A stretch of 64,000 nucleotides of DNA from Sinosporangium siamense (GTDB taxonomy: Bacteria; Actinomycetota; Actinomycetes; Streptosporangiales; Streptosporangiaceae): NCBI RefSeq assembly GCF_016863435.1, contig NZ_BOOW01000020.1:62001-126000 (forward strand), read 5' to 3'. The position numbers were made by a program, and so were the translations under genes. Positions 16,462 through 25,000 of the stretch are shown in pieces; within the stretch, counting starts at the first letter, position 1, and every line of letters starts with the position of its first letter. Below the pieces are notes generated by a model. It did not search any database. It was not told where the DNA came from and saw nothing but the letters and a program-made list of their open reading frames with translations.

Positions 16462-16983
16462 ATGATCCAGCCGCACCAGGCCAAGCAGCCGGTCAGCGCC
16501 GCGTTCGCCGGCCCGTACGGGCACCCGTTCCACCCCATGCTGGTCACGATCCCGATCGGCGCCTGGGTGGCCGGCCTGGTCTTCGACATCGCCTCACAAT
16601 TCGCTGCAGATCCGCGCTTCCTGTCCGAGGGGGCGATGTGGCTGATCGCGATCGGCGTGATCGGCGCCCTGGGCGCGGCGATGGCCGGGTTCCTGGACCT
16701 GTTCGCCATCCCCGGGGGCACGCGCGCGTTCCGGCTGGCGCTGACCCACATGACGCTGAACCTGCTGGTGATCGCCGCCTACCTCGGCAATTTCCTGTGG
16801 CGGCACTCCGAGACCGTCACCGGCGGTGTCCCCGCCGGGCCGCTGGCACTCAATGTGGCCGCCTTCCTGACCTTGGCCGTGTCGGGATGGCTGGGCGGCA
16901 GGCTCTCCTTCCGCTACGGCGTCCGCGTGGCAGACGAGGCGACCCAGGCCGAAGGGTTCGTGTCCGCCGGCCGCACCAACTGA
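16462..16983 (+). CDS. DUF2231-type integral membrane protein
   Basis: 173 residues with four hydrophobic segments: MLVTIPIGAWVAGLVFDIAS, WLIAIGVIGALGAAMAGFLD, a third around LTLNLLVIAAYLGNFLW, and NVAAFLTLAVSGWLGG. The motif GHPFHPMLVTIPIG near the N-terminus (paired histidines before the first helix) is typical of DUF2231, whose histidines may bind haem or metal. ATG 16462 is preferred over GTG 16453 because AAGGAGG lies 8 nt before it. It is transcribed together with the next membrane protein. Confidence 0.8.
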   Translation: MIQPHQAKQPVSAAFAGPYGHPFHPMLVTIPIGAWVAGLVFDIASQFAADPRFLSEGAMWLIAIGVIGALGAAMAGFLDLFAIPGGTRAFRLALTHMTLNLLVIAAYLGNFLWRHSETVTGGVPAGPLALNVAAFLTLAVSGWLGGRLSFRYGVRVADEATQAEGFVSAGRTN

Positions 16984-16993
16984 CACATCGGCT

Positions 16994-17014
16994 GCCGCAC
17001 GGTCCTTGTGCGGC
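16994..17014. other. Intergenic stem-loop
   Basis: GCCGCAC and GTGCGGC form a 7-bp stem with a 7-nt loop between the two membrane protein genes. It may tune downstream expression; no U-run follows. Confidence 0.45.
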
Positions 17015-17035
17015 CACCAACTATCTGGAGTTCTC

Positions 17036-17458
17036 ATGAACATCGCCGCACTGATCACCTGGATAATCACCGCTCTCGGCGGCTTCTACATGCTCGGCAC
17101 CTGGCTCGCACGCGGTGGCGCCCGCGGTGGCAGCCACCTACCGGTCCCGGTGATCTTCGGCCATTTCGCGCTTGCCGCCACCGGCCTGATCATCTGGATC
17201 ATCTACCTCATCATCGACATGAACGTGCTGGCCTGGATCGCCCTCGGCCTACTGGTGCTTGTCGCCGTGCTCGGGTTCGTCATGCTCAGCCGGTGGATCC
17301 CGGTATATCGATCCCGCACCGCCGCTCTGGCGGCGGGCGAGCTCACCACCCCCGCCGAGCGGCACTTCCCGGTCGCCGTCGTAGCCGGACACGGGCTGTT
17401 CGCCGTCGCGACCGTGATCCTGGTCCTGCTCTCCGCCCTGGACATCGGCGGCAGCTGA
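17036..17458 (+). CDS. Small integral membrane protein
   Basis: 140 residues with four transmembrane segments: the N-terminal IAALITWIITALGGFYMLGTW, FALAATGLIIWIIYLIIDM, VLAWIALGLLVLVAVLGFVML, and a C-terminal VAGHGLFAVATVILVLLSAL. Two histidines, one in the second helix (FGHFALA) and one opening the fourth (AGHGLF), could ligate haem or metal. Small proteins of this build often accompany DUF2231 genes. ATG 17036 follows TGGAG by 5 nt. The function is unknown. Confidence 0.7.
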   Translation: MNIAALITWIITALGGFYMLGTWLARGGARGGSHLPVPVIFGHFALAATGLIIWIIYLIIDMNVLAWIALGLLVLVAVLGFVMLSRWIPVYRSRTAALAAGELTTPAERHFPVAVVAGHGLFAVATVILVLLSALDIGGS

Positions 17459-17463
17459 CATGA

Positions 17464-17494
17464 CTCGGCGTTCCACCGCCGGCTCCACGCCGAG
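17464..17494 (+). terminator. Weak hairpin after the membrane protein genes
   Basis: CTCGGCG (17464-17470) pairs with CGCCGAG (17488-17494) over a 17-nt loop, 5 nt after the stop. No U-tract; possible end of the two-gene operon. Confidence 0.4.
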
Positions 17495-17647
17495 CAAACC
17501 TGTATGACCTCGCGTGGAGTTAAGGCCACGGGAACGACCACCTTCACCTCCCCCCTCCTCGGCGCCCGCTAAGGTAGCGAGTTCTGCGCCCTGACCGGCC
17601 TGCCCGGATGACCGGCGCGCCCCAGCACAGCTCGAAGGACCACCGTC

Positions 17648-18004
17648 GTGGAAATCTGGATCAACCCCGCGTGCAGCAAATGCGCTTCCGCGCTCTCGCT
17701 GCTGGACGACGCGGGCGCCACCTACACCGTGCGGCGCTACCTGGAAGAACCGCCGTCCGCGGAGGACATCGAAGACGTACTGCAACGCCTCGGCATGCAG
17801 CCCTGGCACATCGCCCGCCTCACCGAACCCGCGGCGGCCGAGCTGGGCCTCACCGCGTGGCCGCGTGACGAGAGCCACCGCCGGCAGTGGATCGCGGCGC
17901 TGGCCGCCCACCCGATCCTGATCCAACGGCCCATCATCACCGCGGACGACGGCACGGCGGTGATCGGCCGTTCACCCGACTCCGTAAGATCCCTCCTGCC
18001 GTAA
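17648..18004 (+). CDS. ArsC/Spx-family thioredoxin-fold protein
   Basis: 118 residues with the glutaredoxin-like ArsC fold. INPACSKCASAL gives a CxxC motif (Cys9 and Cys12) after strand 1, where Spx-type members also keep CxxC; classical ArsC proteins have a single Cys. RRYLEEPPSAEDIEDVLQRLG and ILIQRPIITADDGTAVIGR match the conserved arginine and cis-proline regions. It could reduce arsenate or act as a thiol oxidoreductase; no other ars genes are nearby. GTG 17648 has GAAGGA about 8 nt upstream. Confidence 0.8.
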   Translation: MEIWINPACSKCASALSLLDDAGATYTVRRYLEEPPSAEDIEDVLQRLGMQPWHIARLTEPAAAELGLTAWPRDESHRRQWIAALAAHPILIQRPIITADDGTAVIGRSPDSVRSLLP

Positions 18005-18236
18005 CGGCGCCCTGTCAGCTCGCGTGCAGCGCCAGGGCCCACCGGGAGGGCCCCTCCCCCAATGCCGAGCAGCAGGTTGCCGAAGGCACCCTCCACGGCG
18101 CCTTGGCCTGGAGCCCGGACGAGGGGTCGCTGACGTTGACATTGTGCGGGGTCTGAGTCCGCAGCGTAGGTCAAAGCCACCAGACGCTGTCCGGATCTCC
18201 GAGGCCCCTCATCGGGCGGCATACTAGTGGCTCCAG

Positions 18237-18255
18237 TGGTCAGATTGGCCAACCA
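18237..18255 (+). promoter_or_regulatory. Possible GntR operator
   Basis: TGGTCAGATTGGCCAACCA has TGGT/ACCA ends and a central TTGGCCAA palindrome, and lies 37 bp before the GntR gene's start. FadR-subfamily regulators often bind TGGT...ACCA palindromes and control themselves. The internal symmetry is imperfect. Confidence 0.4.
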
Positions 18256-18291
18256 GCTGGTCGACCCGGGTTCGTGCTTTCGGGAGGCGCC

Positions 18292-18966
18292 ATGATCGAC
18301 CCCAGTGTTGTTCAGCGACGCGACTCACAGGCCAGCCGGATCGCCCGCATCCTGGTGGACCGCGTCAAGGACGGCAGTTATCCCATCGGGCAGAAGATCC
18401 CTAGTGAACGGCAGCTCGCCACCGAGTTCGGTGTCTCTCGTCCGGTGATTCGGGAGGCGCTCTCCACGGTCGGCGCGATGGACATCTTGGATATCCAGAT
18501 GGGTCGCGGCGCTTATGTCATCGCTGCGCCGGCCGACCCCATCGCCAGCGGCGGCCTCAAGCTCCAGGACGTGGTCAACGTGCGTGAGATCCTCGAGGTG
18601 GGGGCAATCCAGCTCACGCTGAAGAAGGAAGCGCCCGCTTTGGAGGGTGTGCGTGCGGCCGCGGAGCGTTTGCAGCAGGCAGCGCGCGATCGAGAAGACA
18701 CCGTCGAGCCCGATCGCGCCCTGCACGCCGCGATCGTGCAAGCGTCTGGCAGCAGTCTGCTCGCGTCCATCTGGCAGAGCATCGACCAGCAGGTTGTGGA
18801 GACCATCCGGATATCGCCACACGGGCGGACCATGAGTCAGGACATCCTCGACCTGCATCAGCGGCTGGCGGACGCGATCATCAACGACGACCTGGACACG
18901 GCCGTCAACACGTCGCGGTTGCTCTACGAGGACAACCGGCAGTTTCTGCGAGAGCTGCTCCAGTAG
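18292..18966 (+). CDS. GntR-family transcriptional regulator (FadR subfamily)
   Basis: 224 residues. The N-terminal winged helix includes IPSERQLATEFGVSRPVIREALSTV, the GntR signature. The C-terminal all-helical FCD domain keeps the metal or ligand residues: LHAAIVQASGS (Asp/His region, about residue 143) and LHQRLADAIINDDLDTAV with a histidine. Such proteins usually repress catabolic genes until an organic acid binds. ATG 18292 is chosen because GGGAGG lies 4 nt upstream; the frame extends six codons further. No obvious target operon is adjacent, so it may act on itself and on distant genes. Confidence 0.85.
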   Translation: MIDPSVVQRRDSQASRIARILVDRVKDGSYPIGQKIPSERQLATEFGVSRPVIREALSTVGAMDILDIQMGRGAYVIAAPADPIASGGLKLQDVVNVREILEVGAIQLTLKKEAPALEGVRAAAERLQQAARDREDTVEPDRALHAAIVQASGSSLLASIWQSIDQQVVETIRISPHGRTMSQDILDLHQRLADAIINDDLDTAVNTSRLLYEDNRQFLRELLQ

Positions 18967-19139
18967 CAGTCACCGGGATAGGGAACCGGCGGAGTCAAGG
19001 ACGAGACACCGCGCGAGACCTGGCAGGCCATCCTCCTAGGGGCCCTGGAACACCGCCGGCCCCCGGCACCGCACGTTCGCCGGAAGTCGTCGGAGCCCGG
19101 CAGACGCTGGACGCGCTCGCCACTCACACCCGTTGAAGC

Positions 19140-19433
19140 TCAGGGAATGTATACCTGGAAGTAGAAGCCCGGCATCCAAGGGCCACCCCCGCGGAACCAG
19201 TAACAGGGGACGAGCCCGTTGTAGTAACCGGTCGCCGCAGCGTCCTCGTAGGCGAGATCGCAGGCGGCCAGGGTCGGGTAGGGGCCTTGCAGATACCAGT
19301 CCGGTGCCGGCCAGCCTCCGCTGGCCCCGGCCGCGCTGATCTGGGTGGAGGCGACGGCGGGTGCGGCACCAGCCAGGACACTGGCGCCCAGCGCCACGGC
19401 GAGTAAAGCGGAGTGTAATCTGCGGATTTTCAT
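19140..19433 (-). CDS. Small secreted protein with two cysteines
   Basis: 97 residues. MKIRRLHSALLAVALGASVLAG is a Sec signal peptide with likely cleavage after AVAS, leaving about 67 residues. The mature part has two cysteines (LAACDLAYED and LVPCYWFRGGGP), probably one disulphide, and many aromatic residues (WYLQG, YYNG, FYFQVY). ATG 19433 follows GGAG by 6 nt. No function is known to me; proteins with the YPTLAACD pattern recur in actinomycetes. Confidence 0.75.
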   Translation of the reverse strand: MKIRRLHSALLAVALGASVLAGAAPAVASTQISAAGASGGWPAPDWYLQGPYPTLAACDLAYEDAAATGYYNGLVPCYWFRGGGPWMPGFYFQVYIP

Positions 19434-19717
19434 GGGGGGCTCCTCATGTCAGGGAAGGGCACCTTCAGATAAGCACCGACTACCGGTCTTGAAAAGCCCC
19501 AACTCTGGCCGGGGCATTGAGGATGACGATTTTAGGACCCCAGTAGTAATGAAGAAATTTCCCACGAAGTTGCCCCTGACCTGCAGGAGAGCCGGGCTCT
19601 ATGACCGAGGTTTCGGTTCGCTTATGGTATGGGCCGGGGGCTTGAGTAACCGAACGGCCAGCCATTAAGGCGCCTGGCGGGCTCGTCTTATCGTGACTGG
19701 CCGTTCTGGCGTCGGCG

Positions 19718-19888
19718 GTGTCGACGACAAGTGAAAACTGGGTCTGGCACGAACTCCAGAAGGTGGCACCGGGTCGGACACTGCAAATGCGTCGCTCCGA
19801 GCTCGACCGGCACCTGATCGAACTTCTCCACCCAGGTTGGCATGAGGTTGCAGGAGCGCTGAATCGCGGTCGGCCCAGTTCCGGATAG
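19718..19888 (+). other. Gap 19434-19953: no gene; one short coding-like frame
   Basis: This 520-bp gap has lower coding bias than its surroundings. One frame of 56 codons (GTG 19718 to TAG 19888) reads like protein (SENWVWHELQKVAPGRTL, then LIELLHPGWHEVAGAL) but has no RBS and I recognise no family. It is probably the remnant of a gene at the left edge of the biosynthetic locus. I see nothing else in the gap. Confidence 0.25.
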
Positions 19889-19953
19889 ACCTTGAGAGAC
19901 CTGCTACCCGGTCAAGTTCCTGCGATCCGTCACGTCCCCCAGCGGAGACGAGG

Positions 19954-21081
19954 TCATCGGCTCCTGGGGGTGAAGGTGACCGGAAGGGCCCGGGGGCCGC
20001 GGAACGTCGGGGCGTAGCCCCAGACGACCTCGCCGCTCGGGATGTCCAGGGTCAGGTCAGGCAGGCGGCCGAACAACGTGGTGATCGCGATCTCCGTCTC
20101 CAGCTTCACCAGATGGCTGCCCAGGCAGGTGTGCGCGCCGTGGCCGAACGCCAGGTGCGGGCGGGCATCACGGGTGAGGTCCAGGGCGCCGGGGTCGGGG
20201 AACCGGTTCGGGTCGCGGTTCGCCGCCGCCAGCGACAGCAGCACCACGTCGCCTTCTCCCACGCGGGCGTCCGCGATCGTCATGTCCTCGCCCGCATACC
20301 GGTACTCCGCCACGTGCGACGGCGAGTCCAGGCGCAGCAGCTCGTTGATCGCCTGGGACCAGTCGATGTCGCCGCCGAGCAGGGCAGCTCGCCGGCCGGG
20401 GTGGTCGAGCAAGCGCAGGATGGTCGTACCGAGGAACTGGATCGTGGTGATGTGACCGGCGCCGATCAACGTCATGACCATCACCTCCAGCTCGTCCTCG
20501 GTCAGCGCGCCCGACTCGATCAACCGCGTCGGCAGGTCGTCCCCCGGGTGCGATCGTTTGTAGGCCACCAGCTTCCGGACGTAAGCCAGCACCTCGGCCA
20601 GCTTCGCCTCGTCACGCGGCTGCTGGAACTTCGCGCGATACCACATGTCCAGCACGTCGGCGGCGGGCGCGCGTTCGGCTTCCGGGACGCCGAGCAGGTC
20701 GTGCATGACGGCGACCGGGATCTCCCGGGTGTACTCGGCGACAAGGTCAGCGCGCCCCCGCCCGGCGAACGACTCGACGGCGTGCGCGCAGGTCCGGGCG
20801 ATGCGATCGCGCAGGCGGGACACTGCGGCGGGGGTGAACGCCGCGGCGACGAGCCGGCGCAGCCTGGCGTGTCCGGGATCGTTTAGATTGGACAGACCGG
20901 GCGGGTGCGGGTCGGGGTTGACCGGGGCGCCGCTGCCCAGGCGGCGGTCCGCCAGGCAGGCGCGGACGTCGTCGTACCGGGTCACCAGCCACATCCGGCC
21001 CGGGACGTGCGGGCCGCCGACGGGGCAGACCGGGTCGTGCTCGCGCAACCAGGCGTAGCCCGGGTACGGGTCGGCGGTCAC
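19954..21081 (-). CDS. Cytochrome P450
   Basis: 375 residues; a soluble bacterial P450. The haem loop is FGHGAHTCLG with the axial Cys at about 319, the K-helix ExxR is ELLR, and the I-helix reads LIGAGHITTIQFLG. In the I-helix the usual acidic residue before the threonine (AGxET) is replaced by isoleucine, while the threonine remains; such changes occur in P450s with unusual oxygen chemistry. GTG 21081 overlaps the methyltransferase stop (GTGA) and fits the N-terminal TADPYPGYAWLREHDPV, so the longer frame is rejected. Last gene of the NRPS operon; it presumably hydroxylates or couples the peptide product or an amino acid building block. Confidence 0.9.
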   Translation of the reverse strand: MTADPYPGYAWLREHDPVCPVGGPHVPGRMWLVTRYDDVRACLADRRLGSGAPVNPDPHPPGLSNLNDPGHARLRRLVAAAFTPAAVSRLRDRIARTCAHAVESFAGRGRADLVAEYTREIPVAVMHDLLGVPEAERAPAADVLDMWYRAKFQQPRDEAKLAEVLAYVRKLVAYKRSHPGDDLPTRLIESGALTEDELEVMVMTLIGAGHITTIQFLGTTILRLLDHPGRRAALLGGDIDWSQAINELLRLDSPSHVAEYRYAGEDMTIADARVGEGDVVLLSLAAANRDPNRFPDPGALDLTRDARPHLAFGHGAHTCLGSHLVKLETEIAITTLFGRLPDLTLDIPSGEVVWGYAPTFRGPRALPVTFTPRSR

Positions 21082-22061
21082 GACGGCCGACCGGCGATCA
21101 GCAGCTTCTCCAGCGGGGACGCGGCGAGCGGCACGACCCGCGTCTCGGTGAGCCCGGCCTCGCCCAGCCACGCCGCGAGGTCGGCGTAGCGGTGCATGCC
21201 GCCGCCTTGGCCCTGCCACAGGGTCAGGTCGAACATGCCGAGGAACCCGGCGGCGGCCGGGCCCAGCCCGGCCGGTGGTTCCCGGTCATGGTCGAGGATG
21301 GCGATGCTTCCCGTGGGGGACAACGATTTCGCCGCGCGCTGGAGCAGCTCGCGGCATTCCTCGGGGCGGTGGCCGTGCAGGACGTTGAACAGCAGCACCA
21401 GGTCGTGCCCGGAACCCAGGTCGTCGGTGAGGTAGTCGCCTGCCCGCGCCGTCACCCGGTCCGGCGGGGCGTCTTCGCGGAGGGCCGTGATCGTCTCGGG
21501 CAGGTCGAAGACGGTGGCCCTCAGGTCGGGGCGACGGCGGCACAGTTCGACGGTGTGGTCGCCGTGGCCACCCCCGATGTCCAGGACGGTCGCCGCGGGA
21601 GGCAGTGCGGCGGCGATGTCGTCGGCCAGGTCCGCGGCGGCACCGGCGAACATCCGGCGCAGGCGGGCCGCGGTGGCGGGGCGCTCGTGCAGCCAGGGGT
21701 AGAAGCCGCGGCGGGGCGTGCCGGTGCGGATGGTGTCCTCGATGTCGGCCCAGTACTCGAACAGGACCTCGTGCCAGAACAGTTCGGCGTCCCCCGGGCC
21801 GGGCGTCGCGGCGGTCGTGACCCCGTCCTCGTCGTGCCGCAGGTAGCCGAAGGTCACCAGGACGTTCACCAGGCTGCGCACCCCGGCCGGATCACCGCCG
21901 ATCGTGGTGGCCAGCTTCTCGACGGACAGCGGGCCGGCTTCCAGCGCGGTGAACACCCCGAGCCGGACGCCGGCGATCATGGCCCGGTACCCGGCCGCGC
22001 CGAGCCGGTCCAGTACCGGAGCCGGGACACCAAAGGATCCTTCGGGCAATGGCATGATCAT
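21078..22061 (-). CDS. SAM-dependent methyltransferase (Methyltransf_2/O-methyltransferase type)
   Basis: 327 residues. The N-terminal 100 residues form a winged-helix dimerisation domain (GVRLGVFTALEAGPLSVEKLA). The C-terminal Rossmann domain has the SAM-binding motif VLDIGGGHGDHTVELC (about residue 175), then VFDLPETI and AGDYLTDDL. Enzymes of this group mostly methylate phenolic oxygens, but some C-methylate 3-hydroxykynurenine-type substrates, which is worth noting because a kynurenine-monooxygenase-like gene is in the same operon. The start ATG 22061 overlaps the NRPS stop (ATGA); ATG 22055 is equally possible. The stop overlaps the P450 start. Confidence 0.88.
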   Translation of the reverse strand: MIMPLPEGSFGVPAPVLDRLGAAGYRAMIAGVRLGVFTALEAGPLSVEKLATTIGGDPAGVRSLVNVLVTFGYLRHDEDGVTTAATPGPGDAELFWHEVLFEYWADIEDTIRTGTPRRGFYPWLHERPATAARLRRMFAGAAADLADDIAAALPPAATVLDIGGGHGDHTVELCRRRPDLRATVFDLPETITALREDAPPDRVTARAGDYLTDDLGSGHDLVLLFNVLHGHRPEECRELLQRAAKSLSPTGSIAILDHDREPPAGLGPAAAGFLGMFDLTLWQGQGGGMHRYADLAAWLGEAGLTETRVVPLAASPLEKLLIAGRPS

Positions 22062-25000
22062 CCACTTCCGGAAAACGCGCCGGCACCGGTGAGGAAGTCC
22101 AGGTGCCTGCGCAGCATTCGCTCGTTGGCCGGGGGGAACCCCACCCCCACCTCGGCCGCGGCGGCCCAGGTGCGGGAGCAGTCGAACCGCGGGTGCGGGC
22201 GGGGGCGTTCGGGCAGGGAGAAGGCGAGCGGGGCGAAAGGCCCGGCCGGGTCGGCGAGCATCCGCTCCCGCCATCGGTGGTACGGCACCACCTCGGTCGG
22301 GTGACCGGCCGAGGTGAGGGCGGCGGCGAGGGCGGCACGGGTGAGGCCGCCGTCGCCGTGGTAGTGGTGGTCCCGGCAGAGGTGGTCCGGGGCCTGTGAG
22401 AGCGCGACGATTGCCGCGGCCACCGTGTCCACGGGCACCATGTCCAGCACCTCGGCGGTGTCCGGGACGGCGCCCGCGGCGACGCATCCGGTGAGCCATC
22501 GGCTGAACGCGGAGCGCGTGTCGGCGGCGCCGGTGGCGGTGTCGCCGACGATGGCCGCGATGCGGTGGATCGAGACGGGCAGGCCGTGGCCGCGGGCGGC
22601 TACGGCCATGGCGTCGGCCACCCATTTGCTGAGGTCGTAGCCGCTGGTGAGGCCGCTCGGGTCGGTGGGAGCGTCGGCCTCGGTGACGACGCGGCCGTCG
22701 TAGGCGTCACCGAGGAAAACGCCGAGGGTGGAGATCAGGTGCAGCGGGGCGCCGCTGTCGCCGGCCAGGCGCAGGATCGCGGCGGTGGCGTCGACGTGGG
22801 CGGGTTTGAGGGCATGGTAGGGCGCGGCGAAATGCGGCACGGCGGCGTTGTGGTAGATCGCGTCCACGGTCGTGAGGGTGTCGTGATCCTCTGTGGACAG
22901 ACCGAGGCCGGGCGCGGACAGGTCGCCGGGGACCGGGATCACGCGGTCGGTGACCGGCAGCCGATCGATCGAGCTCTGGCGGACGAGGCAGTGGATCCGG
23001 GCGTCGGTCCGGGCCAGGAGCTGGTCGAGCAGGTGGCGGCCGAGGAAGCCGGTGGCGCCAGTGAGCAGGATCCGGCGCGGCGTGCCGGCCGGGGGGACGC
23101 CGGGTGGGTGGACGGTGCGGAGACGGATTTCGGGTGGGGGGACAGCGTCGGCGCGCAATCGGTCGATCGTGGGCAGGTCCGCCGAGGCACCGTCATCGAT
23201 GGCTGCCGCGAACGCCGCCACGGTGGGGGCGGTGAATAGTGTGCGCATCGGCACCGTGACGCCGAGGCGGTCGCGGACGGCGGCGAGGACGTGGGCGGCG
23301 ATGAGCGAGTGCCCGCCGATGGCGAAGAAATCCGCAGTGCGGTCCACGTCGGACTGGTCGAGAACGGTGGCCCAGATGGCGGCGACGGCTCGCTCGGTGG
23401 CGGTCCGAGGCGGATCCGCCGGGGCGGAGGGGTTGGTGGGGGGTTCGGGGAGGGCGGTGTTGTCGACCTTACCGGTGCTTGTGGTGGGAAGGGCGTCGAG
23501 GACGACCACGGTGTCCGGCACGAGATGCGCGGGCAGGCGGTCGGCGCAGAAGGCGCGCAGGCCGGAAACATCCGGGACGGCGACCCGCGGGCCGGGGGTG
23601 GCCGGATCGGATGCGTTCCGGGTGGGTGTGGTCGAGGTCGGGGCGCCGACGTAGCCGATGAGGCGGTCGCCCCTGGCCACCACCACGGCCTCCGCGACGG
23701 CCGGGTGCGCGGCGAGCACGGCCGCCACCTCCCCCGGCTCCACCCGGTTGCCGCGGATCTTGACCTGGTCGTCGGCCCGGCCGACGAACTCGAGCGTGCC
23801 GTGCGGGTTCAGCCTCGCGAGGTCGCCGGTCCGGTACATGCGGGCGCCGGGGTGGGCGCCGTACGGGTCGGCGAGGAATGCCGCGGCGGTCGCGGCCGGG
23901 TTTCCCCGATACCCCCGGGCGGGCGCCGTCCCTCCGATGTAGACCTCACCGACCACGCCGACGGGCACTCGGCGCAGAGCCCGGTCGAGGAGGTGGACGC
24001 GGACGTTCGGCAGCGGGCGGCCGATCGGCAGCCGGGTGGGGTGCTCGCGGCCGTCGACGGTGCGATGGCTGGTCGCGCAGACGGTGGCTTCCGTCGGGCC
24101 GTAGTGGTTGTAGAGGGGAATGCCGTGCTTCGCCCACGCGCGGACGGTCGCCGCCGGGACGATGTCGCCCCCGATCATCATGATCTCCAACGGGAGGCGT
24201 TCCCCGGCGAGATCAGCCACCCAGCGCTGCCAGAGGGGAGCCGCCGTGTCCACCGCGGTCAGCCGGTGCTCGACGCAGAGCTTGAGGAGGTCCGGTCCGG
24301 TGAGGCCGCCCGGGTCGGGGTGGACGACCAGGGTGGCCCCGGCCGCGAGGACTGGGAAGATGTCGCCGAACGCGGCGTCGAAGTACGGGGGCGGGACCAT
24401 GAGGAGGCGGTGCGCGGCGGTGAGGCCGTGTTCGGCGATGAACGCGGTGGTGAGGTTGAGGAGAGTGTCGTGCTGTACTTCGACGCCCTTGGGTTCGCCG
24501 GTGGAGCCGGAGGTGTGGACAACGTAGGCGAGCTGGGACGGGTGGATGGACGTGGGTTGGTGGTGGCCGGTGGAGGGGATGGCGTCGCGGGTCAGGACGG
24601 TCCTCGCACCGCTGGCGGCGATCAGGGCGTGTTGGCGGGAGGGCGGCTGGGCGGGGTCGATGGGGACGAAGCATCCGCCCGCCTTGAGCACGCCGAGGAT
24701 CGCGATGATCGCGTCGGCGCTGGACGGGATGGTGATCGCGACCGGGTCCTCGCTCCGGATGCCGGCCTCGCGCAGGTGGCGGGCGACGGCTGAGGATCTG
24801 CGGTCCAGGTCGCGATAGGTGAGGGGAGCGGCGGCGAGGTCGAGGACGGCGGTGGCGTCAGGGGTCCGGGCGGTGTGGGCCGCGATCAGGTCGACAACGG
24901 TCGTGGCGGCCGGTCGGGTGTGGACGGCCGGGCCGGTGGACGGCGTGTCCGGTCCACCGGGGAAGGCCGGATCGGACCGGGTGTCGAGGGCGGTGTGGAC

